Part shown: positions 60,601 through 63,078 of the stretch, in pieces
How positions within the stretch are numbered: the stretch's first letter is position 1
How the letters are laid out: every line of letters begins with the position of its first letter
From: Amphiura filiformis
Taxonomy: Eukaryota > Echinodermata > Ophiuroidea > Amphilepidida > Amphiuridae
Assembly: GCF_039555335.1 (NCBI RefSeq)
Contig: NC_092628.1
Span: 82,052,315-82,116,314, forward strand
Direction of reading: 5' to 3'
Length of the DNA: 64,000 nt
Program-made: the position numbers and the translations under genes
The notes under the pieces: model-generated
Database searches by the model: none
Told to the model about the DNA's origin: nothing
The model's input: the letters and a program-made list of their open reading frames with translations, nothing else

Positions 60601-62907
60601 ATAAATCTAATGATATATTCTTAAAGTGTATGTAGCAGGGAGGAAAAAGCCGACGGTCAATTGAAAATTTTGACCTTTCATATTGAAGATATGGATTTTT
60701 TCCCCAAAAAGACCTAATTTTTTTTTGGTGTTTTGGAAAAAAAAATCCATATCTTCAATACGAAAGGTCAAAATTTAAATTCAAAAAGTTATAGGCAAAA
60801 AGGTCGAAGGTAAAATGTTGGACTCGACATTATTTTGAAATTTGTTAGAATTCTTTTGAAAATGAAAACCTAATCATGCTAATTAAAGCCATTATCTGGA
60901 CTACTTTTACACTATTATTGCTTTTAGAATAGTTTAAACAGTAAAAGTACGGGTGTCCAACAATGGGATTTTTGGTTAAAAATGAGTACATTTTGAAAAA
61001 AACCTACCCATTTGAACGGCACGTTAGTAACAAACCCATAGTAAGAAGATAGTAATGATGGTGATGTCGGCAATTCCTGTTGTAATACATGTATATCGTT
61101 ATAATTAATGTTCATTTCCCAACCTGATCGTATGACAGATTTTAAAACGGACTGTAGTAACATATTTCTGCATCATTACGTAAAATACTACAGCGGAAAG
61201 CTTGGATGCTTTGTCTAATGAGAATGAATTGACTATGATTAAACAATACACTAAATGTATAACTTAGAAACCGATGAGCCATGGATAAAAGCCTTTTTTC
61301 TTCATTTTACTATTATGTGTATTCTTATGCATTTAGATAATTGTCCGGAAATATCAAACCCAGACCAAAGCGATGTTGATGGTGATACTGTGGGAGATGA
61401 TTGCGGTAAGATAATAAAACATAAAGGTAGCATACGATTGATGTCTTTAGATGTTGCAAAAGTAATAACAATTTATTTTATATTATGCAATAGCGGTATT
61501 TGATTTAACCTTATTACATTTTATGCAGATAATTGCCCAAATACTGCCAATACCAACCAAGAAGATAGCGATAATAATGGCATCGGCAATTTATGTGGTA
61601 AGATAATTACATATTTTAATTGTTTCAATTCACCATCATTAACCATGTTTACCGGAAATTGCTTTGTGTGTATGAGCGTAATATTTCAATTTGCTATTAC
61701 TCTGTGCATTTTTATAGATTCATGTAATGATGGCACAGACACAGATACTGACACCGTCCCAGATTCTTGTGGTGAGTGAATTCAAGTTCATTATTTTTAT
61801 ACGATTTCTTAAAGAGTGTTCCAATTATTATCTTTGACTTACCATCGTGCTGAACGTATTACAGAGTAAGCTATAGAATATTCAAAATGGTTCGTCGAAA
61901 ATTAGCATCATCCAGTTAGATGTGCGATAATCACAACTATGCATGTGAATTGTTGATTCTATACAGATAATTGCCCAGATGATTCGAATGCTGAGCAGGT
62001 GGATAGTGATAATGATGGCATTGGTGATGCATGTGGTGAGCGAATGCATGAACTATCAAATGAACATTCTGATAATTTATAAATAATTTATCTGCATTAA
62101 CACTTTATGGACATGTTTAACAAAGAACCTACAGATAAGGTGTCGAAACAACGTCCCTAATCTTGTATTTCACATCTTCCTGCTAATAGTAAAGTCAAAC
62201 TATGAAATGACACACCACTAAAATGGCCGCTTATACAGGGTGAAATTTCATTAAACTGGTATAAAAACTCTGATGTACAGCTCTTGAGTTATAGGCAAAA
62301 AGGTCGAAGGTAAAATGTTGGACTCGACATTATTTTGAAATTTGTTAGAATTCTTTTGAAAATGAAAACCTAATCATGCTAATTAAAGCCATTATCTGGA
62401 CTACTTTTACACTATTATTGCTTTTAGAATAGTTTAAACAATAAAAGTACGGGTGTCCAACAATGGGATTTTTGGTTAAAAATGAGTACATTTTGAAAAA
62501 AACCTACCCATTTGAACGGCACGTTAGTAACAAACCCATAGTAAGAAGATAGTAATGATGGTGATGTCGGCAATTCCTGTTGTAATACATGTATATCGTT
62601 ATAATTAATGTTCATTTCCCAACCTGATCGTATATGACAGATTTTAAAACGGACTGTAGTAACATATTTCTGCATCATTACGTAAAATACTACAGCGGAA
62701 AGCTTGGATGCTTTGTCTAATGAGAATGAATTGACTATGATTAAACAATACACTAAATGTATAACTTAGAAACCGATGAGCCATGGATAAAAGCCTTTTT
62801 TCTTCATTTTACTATTATGTGTATTCTTATGCATTTAGATAATTGTCCGGAAATATCAAACCCAGACCAAAGCGATGTTGATGGTGATACTGTGGGAGAT
62901 GATTGCG
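3717..62907 (+). CDS. Multi-exon gene (partial): linker - SEA - TSP1 - about 51 TSP3 exons
   Basis: One plus-strand gene model, open at both ends. In order it has two small Pro/Asn/Ser-rich exons, a Gly/Asp-rich exon, three SEA exons, a 24-bp linker exon, a TSP1 exon, an exon finishing TSP1 and starting TSP3, then exons of one TSP3 repeat each. All internal phases match (1-1 linkers; SEA 1-0, 0-2, 2-1; linker 1-1; TSP1 1-2; next 2-1; TSP3 1-1). TSP3 exons end in G and the next starts AT or AC, so splicing restores Asp in C-D-N-C, the family signature. TSP3 repeats bind calcium in extracellular proteins; SEA and TSP1 are also extracellular, so a secreted or surface calcium-binding protein is inferred. 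Thrombospondins have far fewer TSP3 repeats and no SEA, so this is not a thrombospondin orthologue. I do not recognise the gene by name. The two most upstream exons could belong to another gene. Confidence 0.82.
4071..5191 (-). repeat. 3' LTR of the Gmr1-like element
   Basis: On the minus strand it begins TGTGATGTGCCC and ends CATCGTAACA. It is 1121 bp, the same length as its partner at 10422-11542, and nearly identical to it. Short open frames inside it are not genes. Confidence 0.93.
5192..5203 (-). other. Polypurine tract of the LTR element
   Basis: On the minus strand AAGGGGGAGGG directly abuts the start of the 3' LTR, the usual primer site for plus-strand synthesis in this family. Confidence 0.8.
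5380..8511 (-). pseudogene. pol region of the Gmr1-like element (integrase - RT - RNase H)
   Basis: A Met near 8511 opens about 1000 residues. After an acidic N-terminus come an H2C2 zinc-binding module (about 180-222, HLGVKKTH...CKTCHIC) and an integrase core with D, D and E visible (VIIDCVGPL, SIQSDQGSN, ESQGALERF). Reverse transcriptase follows from about 640 (KPDGSYRLVADMR, FDLLKGYWQVPL, YVDD near 782), then RNase H from about 920 (TVDASDIGCGG). Integrase before RT is Ty1/copia-like order, while the RT sequence is clearly Ty3/gypsy; this combination defines the Gmr1 group. The start overlaps the end of gag in another frame, compatible with the translational frameshifting many such elements use. 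Treated as a fossil that is nearly whole. Confidence 0.92.
8483..10337 (-). pseudogene. gag region of the Gmr1-like element
   Basis: The N-terminal part (LKKPDLLAFAKHYDLKVK) resembles a SAP-like helical start. A long Lys/Glu/Met-rich coiled coil follows, then a capsid-like region (KFKEKEVDEYFQHFEKVA...), a CCHC zinc knuckle (CTHCKRPGHTMTQC) and, at the C-terminus, a segment placed like the retroviral-type protease. In the family Gag builds the particle and the knuckle binds RNA. Treated as a fossil; the region looks close to whole. Confidence 0.88.
10402..10421 (-). other. Primer-binding site of the LTR element
   Basis: Just inside the 5' LTR, on the minus strand, TTGGGGGCTCGCGTCCGGGA carries the TGG expected opposite a tRNA CCA end. 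It resembles the proline-tRNA site of gammaretroviruses (TGGGGGCTCGTCCGGGAT) with two extra bases. The primer tRNA identity is an inference. Confidence 0.7.
10422..11542 (-). repeat. 5' LTR of the Gmr1-like element
   Basis: It is 1121 bp, partner of the copy at 4071-5191. The near identity of the pair points to recent insertion. Confidence 0.93.
11860..12072. mobile_element. Small TIR element (ends CACCCAAGTCC / GGACTTGGGTGG)
   Basis: AACCACCCAAGTCC near 11868 and GGACTTGGGTGGCTTTTG near 12038 are inverted ends about 200 bp apart. A third end of the same family, with a longer match to the right end, lies at 3966-4006 on the far side of the LTR element. The stretch from 11547 to here holds short TATAAAAG-type motifs but no gene. 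Confidence 0.5.
12339..12377 (+). CDS. Small Pro/Asn/Ser-rich exon (candidate)
   Basis: A 39-bp exon between TTTACAG and GTAAGCG, phase 1-1, encoding GTVAPPNPTSNRP. It shares its core with the exon at 3717-3773 and joins in frame to the Gly-rich exon at 24056. It is probably part of an extended low-complexity linker. Confidence 0.55.
12629..13130. mobile_element. Foldback/MITE element, about 500 bp
   Basis: Two arms of about 200 bp form a long imperfect palindrome. The left arm runs from AAACACAGC through AGTCTCCACTAGTTCCATCC; the right arm ends GGATGGAACTAGTGGAGACT...GCTGTGTTT. A spacer of about 90 bp lies near 12840-12930. It is non-coding; open frames in it are antisense images of the arms. 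Confidence 0.8.
13131..14749. other. Non-coding stretch, nothing recognised
   Basis: AT-rich sequence on both strands without splice-flanked motifs, RNA genes or paired terminal repeats that I can identify. It is probably decayed repeats. Confidence 0.5.
14750..15703. mobile_element. TIR DNA transposon, about 950 bp, non-autonomous
   Basis: Inverted arms of about 180 bp: the left begins CGAGGATGATTCAAAAAGTT and the right ends AATGACCTTCG. Both contain TTATCTTACGTGCCAGG or its complement. A TA precedes the left end. The ends resemble mariner-type termini, but no transposase is visible. A fragment of the same arm lies at 37873-37947. Confidence 0.75.
15704..18283. other. Non-coding stretch with small repeats
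   Basis: Holds an (ATT)n microsatellite at about 16614-16640 and a G-rich tract near 16330-16500 with repeated TCAGATGATTTT. No exon or RNA gene is recognised. Open frames near 17328-17612 and 17713-18225 match no family I know. Confidence 0.45.
18284..18491 (-). pseudogene. Tc1-type transposase N-terminus, relic
   Basis: Reading minus from 18491: MGYELGADLYVRVIDFRNRG, then YKQKDIGAALGIT, one in-frame stop, GDVSNILKRRRETRTTTPRP and RSGRPRKTTAREYR. This is the paired-like helix-turn-helix DNA-binding part of Tc1/mariner transposases followed by the GRPR linker. The stop replaces what is normally a polar residue before the second helix. No catalytic DDE domain can be followed downstream (18283 to 17650), so this is a dead, truncated copy. 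Confidence 0.75.
18579..19071 (+). mobile_element. Dispersed MITE family B, copy 1
   Basis: About 490 bp, colinear with 28114-28618 and highly similar. The family's ends (GGTTCAACACCACTAATTA and TTAGTGG..TATAACC) are inverted. Non-coding. Confidence 0.75.
19072..20720. other. Non-coding stretch, pyrimidine/purine tracts
   Basis: Contains an A run near 19592, a pyrimidine-rich tract at about 20400-20543 and a GA tract at 20571-20592. Between the tracts, 20544-20570 copies part of the Gly-rich exon of the host gene (see findings). No complete exon is supported. Confidence 0.5.
20721..21320 (+). mobile_element. Old solo or partial LTR related to the Gmr1-like element
   Basis: It starts TGTGATGTG, follows the LTR at 4071-5191 in opposite orientation (TTTACAAGCTGAAAGTAT...; AAGTTCTTCTGTCGAATTGC) and has diverged clearly from it. 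No internal region is attached. It is an older insertion of the same or a sister family. Confidence 0.8.
21321..22389. other. Non-coding stretch with one perfect hairpin
   Basis: At 21961-22001 an 18-bp perfect inverted repeat (GCGCCATGGCTACAGAGC) surrounds a 5-nt loop. No gene is recognised around it. Confidence 0.6.
22390..22975. repeat. Minisatellite: about 150-bp unit x4 spaced by (TTAA)n
   Basis: The motif CATGTTCCTCGTATCATGCT recurs near 22498, 22645, 22789 and 22948. Units are 144-155 bp and are separated by runs of TTAATTAA. The first run, 22393-22447, is the longest. Confidence 0.9.
23160..23240. repeat. 80-bp hairpin centred on TGTACA
   Basis: TTTTCAAACATCGCAACATC on the left pairs with GATGCTGCGATGTTTGAAAA on the right, with an almost loopless centre. 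It is a foldback relic. Confidence 0.8.
23519..23694. mobile_element. Foldback element, about 175 bp
   Basis: Arms pair GGCCCGCTGTGATCTCA with TGAGATCACCGCGGGCC, and further out CAAATATTGACTGC with GCAGTCAACATTTG. The loop is about 13 bp, GC-rich, near 23610. Confidence 0.75.
23690..23935. mobile_element. MITE, about 245 bp, ends TATAGACCACTTG
   Basis: TATAGACCACTTGGCAT at the left and TGTCAAGTGGTCTATA at the right are inverted. It directly abuts the foldback element on its left. Confidence 0.7.
24056..24187 (+). CDS. Gly/Asp-rich linker exon
   Basis: A 132-bp exon between CTTATAG and GTAAGTT, phase 1-1. It encodes a Gly/Asp/Ser run (GDGGGSGDGGDGGGGDGSGG) then TVTPPIVETSKPITTISSGLP. The first half is a flexible linker. 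The Thr/Pro/Ser second half, next to a SEA domain, is a likely O-glycosylated stalk, by analogy with SEA proteins. Its donor phase fits the SEA acceptor at 25342. Confidence 0.75.
24270..25150. mobile_element. Tc1/mariner-type MITE in intron, TA-flanked
   Basis: Left AGGGTGTCCCAATAAAACCC and right GGGTTTTGTATTGGGACACCCTG (inverted) with TA on both sides (24268-24269 and 25151-25152). It is 881 bp without transposase. It separates the Gly-rich exon from the SEA exons. Confidence 0.8.
25342..25451 (+). CDS. SEA domain exon 1
   Basis: Phase 1 to 0, between TTTCACTCAAG and GTGAGT. It encodes EIAVEGNMALDTEFIPAYND and then PNSEEYQQFTENYEEM, the first strand and helix of a SEA domain. Alternatively this is part of a first coding exon: an in-frame Met at 25260 precedes it with a signal-peptide-like sequence, so the protein could begin here. 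Confidence 0.82.
25578..25642 (+). CDS. SEA domain exon 2
   Basis: 65 bp, phase 0 to 2, between TTATGTAG and GTAAAA. It encodes LMRSFDGTEYEGAVRPKVTG plus LR. It continues the SEA fold and ends just before the autoproteolysis motif. Confidence 0.85.
26084..26280 (+). CDS. SEA domain exon 3, with the GS cleavage motif
   Basis: 197 bp, phase 2 to 1, between CTTACAG and GTAAGT. It encodes EGSVIVFFVVFVNIQVIS and onward to NPFGPFFDIILIIINVVINI. GSVIV after a hydrophobic-Arg pair matches the SEA motif (G-S-V-V-V) where the backbone of MUC1-type SEA domains breaks by itself between G and S. Cleavage is therefore predicted but untested. The hydrophobic tail is shorter than a typical membrane helix. 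Confidence 0.88.
26741..26764 (+). CDS. 24-bp linker exon
   Basis: A micro-exon between ATTTTCAG and GTAAGT, phase 1-1, encoding (F)VPDDSLA. It links SEA to TSP1 and keeps frame whether used or skipped. Confidence 0.65.
26951..27083 (+). CDS. TSP1 domain exon
   Basis: 133 bp, phase 1 to 2, between TATATTCAG and GTTGGT. It encodes SWNEWGAWSSCSVTCGIGN, then RMRTRTCSNLNDPETTCLGE and TYDP. WxxWxxW, CSVTCG and the R.R.R layer of thrombospondin type 1 repeats are clear. Only four of the six expected Cys are here; the rest fall to the next exon. TSP1 repeats bind glycosaminoglycans or matrix partners. Confidence 0.9.
27198..28104. mobile_element. Tc1/mariner-type MITE, 907 bp, TA-flanked
   Basis: Left CAGGGTGAGTCAAAAAAGTG and right CACTTTTTTTTTTTACTTAC followed by CCTG are inverted ends. 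TA duplications lie at 27196-27197 and 28105-28106. It fills most of the intron after TSP1. Confidence 0.85.
28114..28618 (+). mobile_element. MITE family B, copy 2
   Basis: Ends AAGGTTCAACACCACTTAT and ATTAGTGGTGTATAACCTT are inverted. It is colinear with 18579-19071. Its right end stops about 15 bp before the acceptor of the next exon. Confidence 0.8.
28634..28731 (+). CDS. Exon finishing TSP1 and starting TSP3
   Basis: 98 bp, phase 2 to 1, donor GTACGT. With the split Ser codon it reads SVCNEQFMSLLKYPTEQC, then GDDTDTDGDTIVNRC. CNEQ resembles the end of TSP1 repeats; the rest is a short Asp-rich TSP3 unit like the gamma exons of the second array. A second acceptor (CCCACAG, exon from 28678) looks stronger but is phase 1 and cannot follow the TSP1 exon in frame, so the 28632 acceptor is preferred. 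Confidence 0.65.
28811..29066 (+). mobile_element. MITE family A, copy 3, shortened
   Basis: TAGGAGTATTTCGTGATACT to GGATCACGAAATGCCCCTTT. It is shorter and more diverged than copies 1 and 2 and lies in an intron of the TSP3 gene. Confidence 0.7.
29233..29301 (+). CDS. TSP3 exon 2
   Basis: 69 bp, phase 1-1, CACAG / GTAAG. Reads DNCPSDANTNQADGDDDG, then LGDAC. A full TSP3 unit: paired Cys and the D-x-D-x-D-G calcium loop. Confidence 0.9.
29440..29885. repeat. Intronic minisatellite rich in TGACCT, about 120-bp unit
   Basis: About four diverged units, each with TTTGACCTGACCC, CCCTGGTCAT and TTTGTTGTCAC. The rest of the intron (29886-30460) shows nothing recognisable. Confidence 0.8.
30461..30529 (+). 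CDS. TSP3 exon 3
   Basis: 69 bp, phase 1-1, TTACAG / GTCAGT. Reads DKCASTPNSNQTDGDNDN, then IGDEC. N replaces the usual Gly of the loop, and the donor has C at +3, so it may splice less well than its neighbours. Confidence 0.85.
30548..30665. repeat. (AAC)n-(AAT)n microsatellite
   Basis: Runs of AAC then AAT just downstream of TSP3 exon 3. The antisense frame gives long Cys and Tyr runs and is not a gene. Confidence 0.95.
30728..30796 (+). CDS. TSP3 exon 4
   Basis: 69 bp, phase 1-1, TTTTAG / GTAAGG. Reads DNCPNIPNTNQADVDDDG, then VGNVC. Confidence 0.9.
31083..31151 (+). CDS. TSP3 exon 5 (first exon of array 1)
   Basis: 69 bp, phase 1-1, TTTCAG / GTAAG. Reads DNCPEVANANQADSDGDG, then IGNVC. 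The exon and its downstream intron are repeated at 31894, 33685, 35472 and 37263. Confidence 0.92.
31894..31962 (+). CDS. TSP3 exon 6 (type P)
   Basis: 69 bp, phase 1-1. Same protein sequence as exon 5. Confidence 0.92.
32324..32392 (+). CDS. TSP3 exon 7 (type Q)
   Basis: 69 bp, phase 1-1, TGTGTAG / GTAAG. Reads DNCPDDNNPTQDDSDGDN, then VGDVC. N replaces the loop Gly. Confidence 0.9.
32597..33285. mobile_element. TIR element with CCCAGCAAACAC ends, copy 1
   Basis: The ends CCCAGCAAACACAAAAACG and CGTTTTGTGTTTGCTGGG are inverted. The interior repeats AAAACGTTTT and GGGTTATRTAAAG motifs and a second CCCAGCAAACACAGAAATG. It is 689 bp and non-coding. The matching site between exons 5 and 6 (near 31520) is empty, so it is a real insertion. 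Confidence 0.85.
33685..33753 (+). CDS. TSP3 exon 8 (type P)
   Basis: 69 bp, phase 1-1. Identical in protein to exons 5 and 6. Confidence 0.92.
34111..34179 (+). CDS. TSP3 exon 9 (type Q)
   Basis: 69 bp, phase 1-1. Same protein as exon 7. Confidence 0.92.
34384..35075. mobile_element. CCCAGCAAACAC TIR element, copy 2
   Basis: Same element at the same place in the next tandem unit; carried by the duplication, not a new insertion. Confidence 0.85.
35472..35540 (+). CDS. TSP3 exon 10 (type P)
   Basis: 69 bp, phase 1-1. Same protein as exon 5. Confidence 0.92.
35903..35971 (+). CDS. TSP3 exon 11 (type Q)
   Basis: 69 bp, phase 1-1. Same protein as exon 7; donor GTAAGA. Confidence 0.92.
36176..36866. 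mobile_element. CCCAGCAAACAC TIR element, copy 3
   Basis: Third copy, at the same position in its tandem unit. Confidence 0.85.
37263..37331 (+). CDS. TSP3 exon 12 (type P)
   Basis: 69 bp, phase 1-1. Same protein as exon 5. Confidence 0.92.
37690..37758 (+). CDS. TSP3 exon 13 (type Q, Asp to Gly)
   Basis: 69 bp, phase 1-1. Reads like exon 7 but ends VGGVC instead of VGDVC: the conserved Asp before the last Cys is changed. That Asp is part of the TSP3 calcium-binding pattern. This is the last exon of array 1. Confidence 0.9.
38751..39341. mobile_element. TIR DNA transposon (CCGGTCCGACTGCTTGCC ends)
   Basis: ATTCCGGTCCGACTGCTTGC at the left and GGCCAGGCAGTCGGACCGG at the right are inverted. 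It lies where other copies of this intron read GGCCGCTTATACAGGG without interruption. A smaller hairpin inside (CTGAGACTAGT / ACTAGTCTCAG, 38791-38820) is perfect. Non-coding, about 590 bp. Confidence 0.8.
39422..39593 (-). mobile_element. Retroposed poly(A) mRNA 3' end (processed fragment)
   Basis: On the minus strand the insert ends AATAAAGACAGCTGTCTAC and then about 24 A, i.e. a poly(A) signal about 15 nt before the tail. A 14-bp target duplication AGCTCTTGAGTTAT flanks it (39408-39421 and 39594-39607). This is the signature of LINE-driven insertion of a 5'-truncated transcript, either a host mRNA or the 3' end of a LINE. The source is not identified. Confidence 0.85.
41259..41958 (+). CDS. 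Array 2 set 1: exons alpha, beta, gamma, delta
   Basis: Four phase 1-1 exons. Alpha 41259-41327 (DNCPDISNPDQSDFDDDT, VGDDC). Beta 41451-41519 (DNCPNTANTNQEDSDNNG, IGNLC). Gamma 41641-41694, 54 bp (DSCNDGTDTDTDTVPDSC). Delta 41890-41958 (DNCPDDSNAEQVDSDNDG, IGDAC). Acceptors are TTTAG, TGCAG, TATAG and TACAG; donors GTAAG, GTAAG, GTGAGT and GTGAGC. Gamma is a short Asp/Thr unit lacking the NCP start. This is the only FDDD-type set with an intact gamma acceptor. Confidence 0.9.
42763..42831 (+). CDS. Array 2 alpha-prime exon 1, weak donor
   Basis: 69 bp, phase 1-1. Reads DNCPEISNPDQSDVDGDT, then VGDDC. The donor is GTAATA, with T instead of G at +5. It is followed by a truncated beta (42964-42994) that has an acceptor but no donor, then the left half of the foldback element from 43004. 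Confidence 0.75.
42964..42994 (+). pseudogene. Truncated beta exon, first of nine
   Basis: Acceptor TGCAG, then ENCPSCANTN, then sequence unlike beta (GTTCATTAAGGG...). The same 31-bp stub recurs at 45658, 48352, 51049, 53745, 56441, 59139, 60339 and 63039. The end of beta, its donor and the gamma exon are missing, and a foldback transposon follows each stub. Confidence 0.85.
43004..43397 (+). mobile_element. Foldback element, half copy (first of eight)
   Basis: It starts GGGATCTAAAATGAGCG and runs through the central hairpin (ATATGGATTTTTTCCCC / GGGGAAAAAAATCCATAT). It ends at GGTCAAAATTT, joined to AAATTCAAAAAGTTATAGGC of the array intron. Same half with the same junction near 45698-46091, 48392-48784, 51089-51483, 53785-54182, 56481-56874, 59179-59574 and 60379-60775. 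Only 63079-63739 is complete. Confidence 0.85.
43956..44654 (+). CDS. Array 2 set 2: exons alpha, beta, gamma, delta
   Basis: Alpha 43956-44024 is the VDGD type (DNCPEISNPDQSDVDGDT). Beta 44148-44216, gamma 44336-44389 (acceptor TTTTAG) and delta 44586-44654 match set 1. All are phase 1-1 with intact splice sites. Confidence 0.9.
45456..45524 (+). CDS. Array 2 alpha-prime exon 2, weak donor
   Basis: Same protein and GTAATA donor as alpha-prime 1. Truncated beta at 45658-45688. Confidence 0.75.
46651..47348 (+). CDS. Array 2 set 3: alpha, beta, delta intact; gamma acceptor lost
   Basis: Alpha 46651-46719 (FDDD type), beta 46843-46911, delta 47280-47348. The gamma body (47032-47084) is intact, but its acceptor is replaced by a T run (ATTTTTTTTTTTTTCATG). 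The next AG (GGCACAG, exon from 47052) is in phase and would give a 33-bp exon without SCNDGT. Confidence 0.88.
48151..48219 (+). CDS. Array 2 alpha-prime exon 3, weak donor
   Basis: As alpha-prime 1. Truncated beta at 48352-48382. Confidence 0.75.
49343..50042 (+). CDS. Array 2 set 4: exons alpha, beta, gamma, delta
   Basis: Alpha 49343-49411 is VDGD type with a unique change, NPFQSD for NPDQSD. Beta 49535-49603, gamma 49724-49777 and delta 49974-50042 are intact. Confidence 0.9.
50847..50915 (+). CDS. Array 2 alpha-prime exon 4, weak donor
   Basis: As alpha-prime 1. Truncated beta at 51049-51079. Confidence 0.75.
52041..52739 (+). CDS. Array 2 set 5: alpha, beta, delta intact; gamma acceptor lost
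   Basis: Alpha 52041-52109 (FDDD), beta 52233-52301, delta 52671-52739. The gamma body 52423-52475 is preceded by ATTTTTTTTATTTTCATG, with no AG. Confidence 0.88.
53544..53612 (+). CDS. Array 2 alpha-prime exon 5, weak donor
   Basis: As alpha-prime 1. Truncated beta at 53745-53775. Confidence 0.75.
54739..55437 (+). CDS. Array 2 set 6: exons alpha, beta, gamma, delta
   Basis: Alpha 54739-54807 (VDGD), beta 54931-54999, gamma 55119-55172 (acceptor TTTATAG), delta 55369-55437. All intact. Confidence 0.9.
56239..56307 (+). CDS. Array 2 alpha-prime exon 6, weak donor
   Basis: As alpha-prime 1. Truncated beta at 56441-56471. Confidence 0.75.
57434..58131 (+). CDS. Array 2 set 7: alpha, beta, delta; gamma acceptor lost
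   Basis: Alpha 57434-57502 (FDDD), beta 57626-57694, delta 58063-58131. The gamma body (about 57815-57868) follows ATATTTTTATG and has no acceptor AG. Delta carries a duplicated GTG at its donor (TGTGGTGGTGAGC); the better site is 3 nt further on (exon to 58134) and adds one Gly in frame. Confidence 0.87.
58937..59005 (+). CDS. Array 2 alpha-prime exon 7, weak donor
   Basis: As alpha-prime 1. Truncated beta at 59139-59169. The next unit is another 1.2-kb alpha-prime part instead of a four-exon set. Confidence 0.75.
60137..60205 (+). CDS. Array 2 alpha-prime exon 8, weak donor (extra 1.2-kb unit)
   Basis: Same exon and GTAATA donor. It lies exactly 1200 bp after alpha-prime 7, so this 1.2-kb part was duplicated alone. 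Truncated beta at 60339-60369. Confidence 0.75.
61337..62035 (+). CDS. Array 2 set 8: exons alpha, beta, gamma, delta
   Basis: Alpha 61337-61405 (VDGD), beta 61529-61597, gamma 61718-61771, delta 61967-62035. All splice sites intact. Last complete set in the window. Confidence 0.9.
62839..62907 (+). CDS. Array 2 alpha-prime exon 9, weak donor
   Basis: As alpha-prime 1. Its truncated beta (63039-63069) is followed by the only full-length foldback element. Confidence 0.75.
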
Positions 62908-63078
62908 GTAATATAATAAAACATAAAGGCAGCATGCGATTGATGTCTTGAATTGTCTCCAGATGTTGCAAAAGATATAAAATGTATTTTTACTTTACAA
63001 TACCAGTATTTGATTTAACCTTATTACATTTCATGCAGAAAATTGCCCAAGTTGTGCCAATACAAACCAGTTCATTAA

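Larger units (their letters stand above)
42450..62586 (+). pseudogene. Sixteen copies of a dead TSP3 exon in array 2 introns
   Basis: A block reading N-P-stop-stop, then EDSNDGDVGNSCCN, aligns with the beta exon (NQEDSDNNGIGNLC) but has stops and neither splice site. It lies about 250-310 bp before every alpha-type exon except the first. Approximate starts: 42450, 43647, 45147, 46342, 47842, 49034, 50535, 51732, 53232, 54431, 55928, 57125, 58628, 59828, 61028, 62528. It died before the array was amplified, because all copies share the stops. Confidence 0.8.
41259..62907 (+). repeat. Array 2: 2.7-kb tandem TSP3 exon repeat in a 5.4-kb higher-order pattern
   Basis: Each 2.7-kb unit has a 1.5-kb part with exons alpha, beta, gamma and delta and a 1.2-kb part with a second alpha-like exon and a truncated beta. 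Alpha exons start at 41259, 43956, 46651, 49343, 52041, 54739, 57434 and 61337. Steps are 2692-2698 bp except the last (3903), where an extra 1.2-kb part is inserted. Alpha alternates strictly between QSDFDDD and QSDVDGD types, giving a period of about 5.39 kb. Introns are as similar as exons, so the copies are recent or homogenised. Confidence 0.95.

Noticed and set aside
43522-62753. Antisense 79-109-residue frame (MLLQSVLKSVIRSGWEMN...) repeated about every 1.2-1.5 kb
   Set aside because: It is antisense to the intron with the dead TSP3 exon. Conservation is explained by recent duplication, reading frames vary at small indels, and there is no recognisable domain.
42681-62951. Sense frame MYNLETDEPWIKAFFLHFT leading into alpha exons
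   Set aside because: It looks like a signal peptide, but it is intron read-through: the hydrophobic part is the pyrimidine tract of the alpha acceptor, and a real acceptor AG lies at the TSP3 start.
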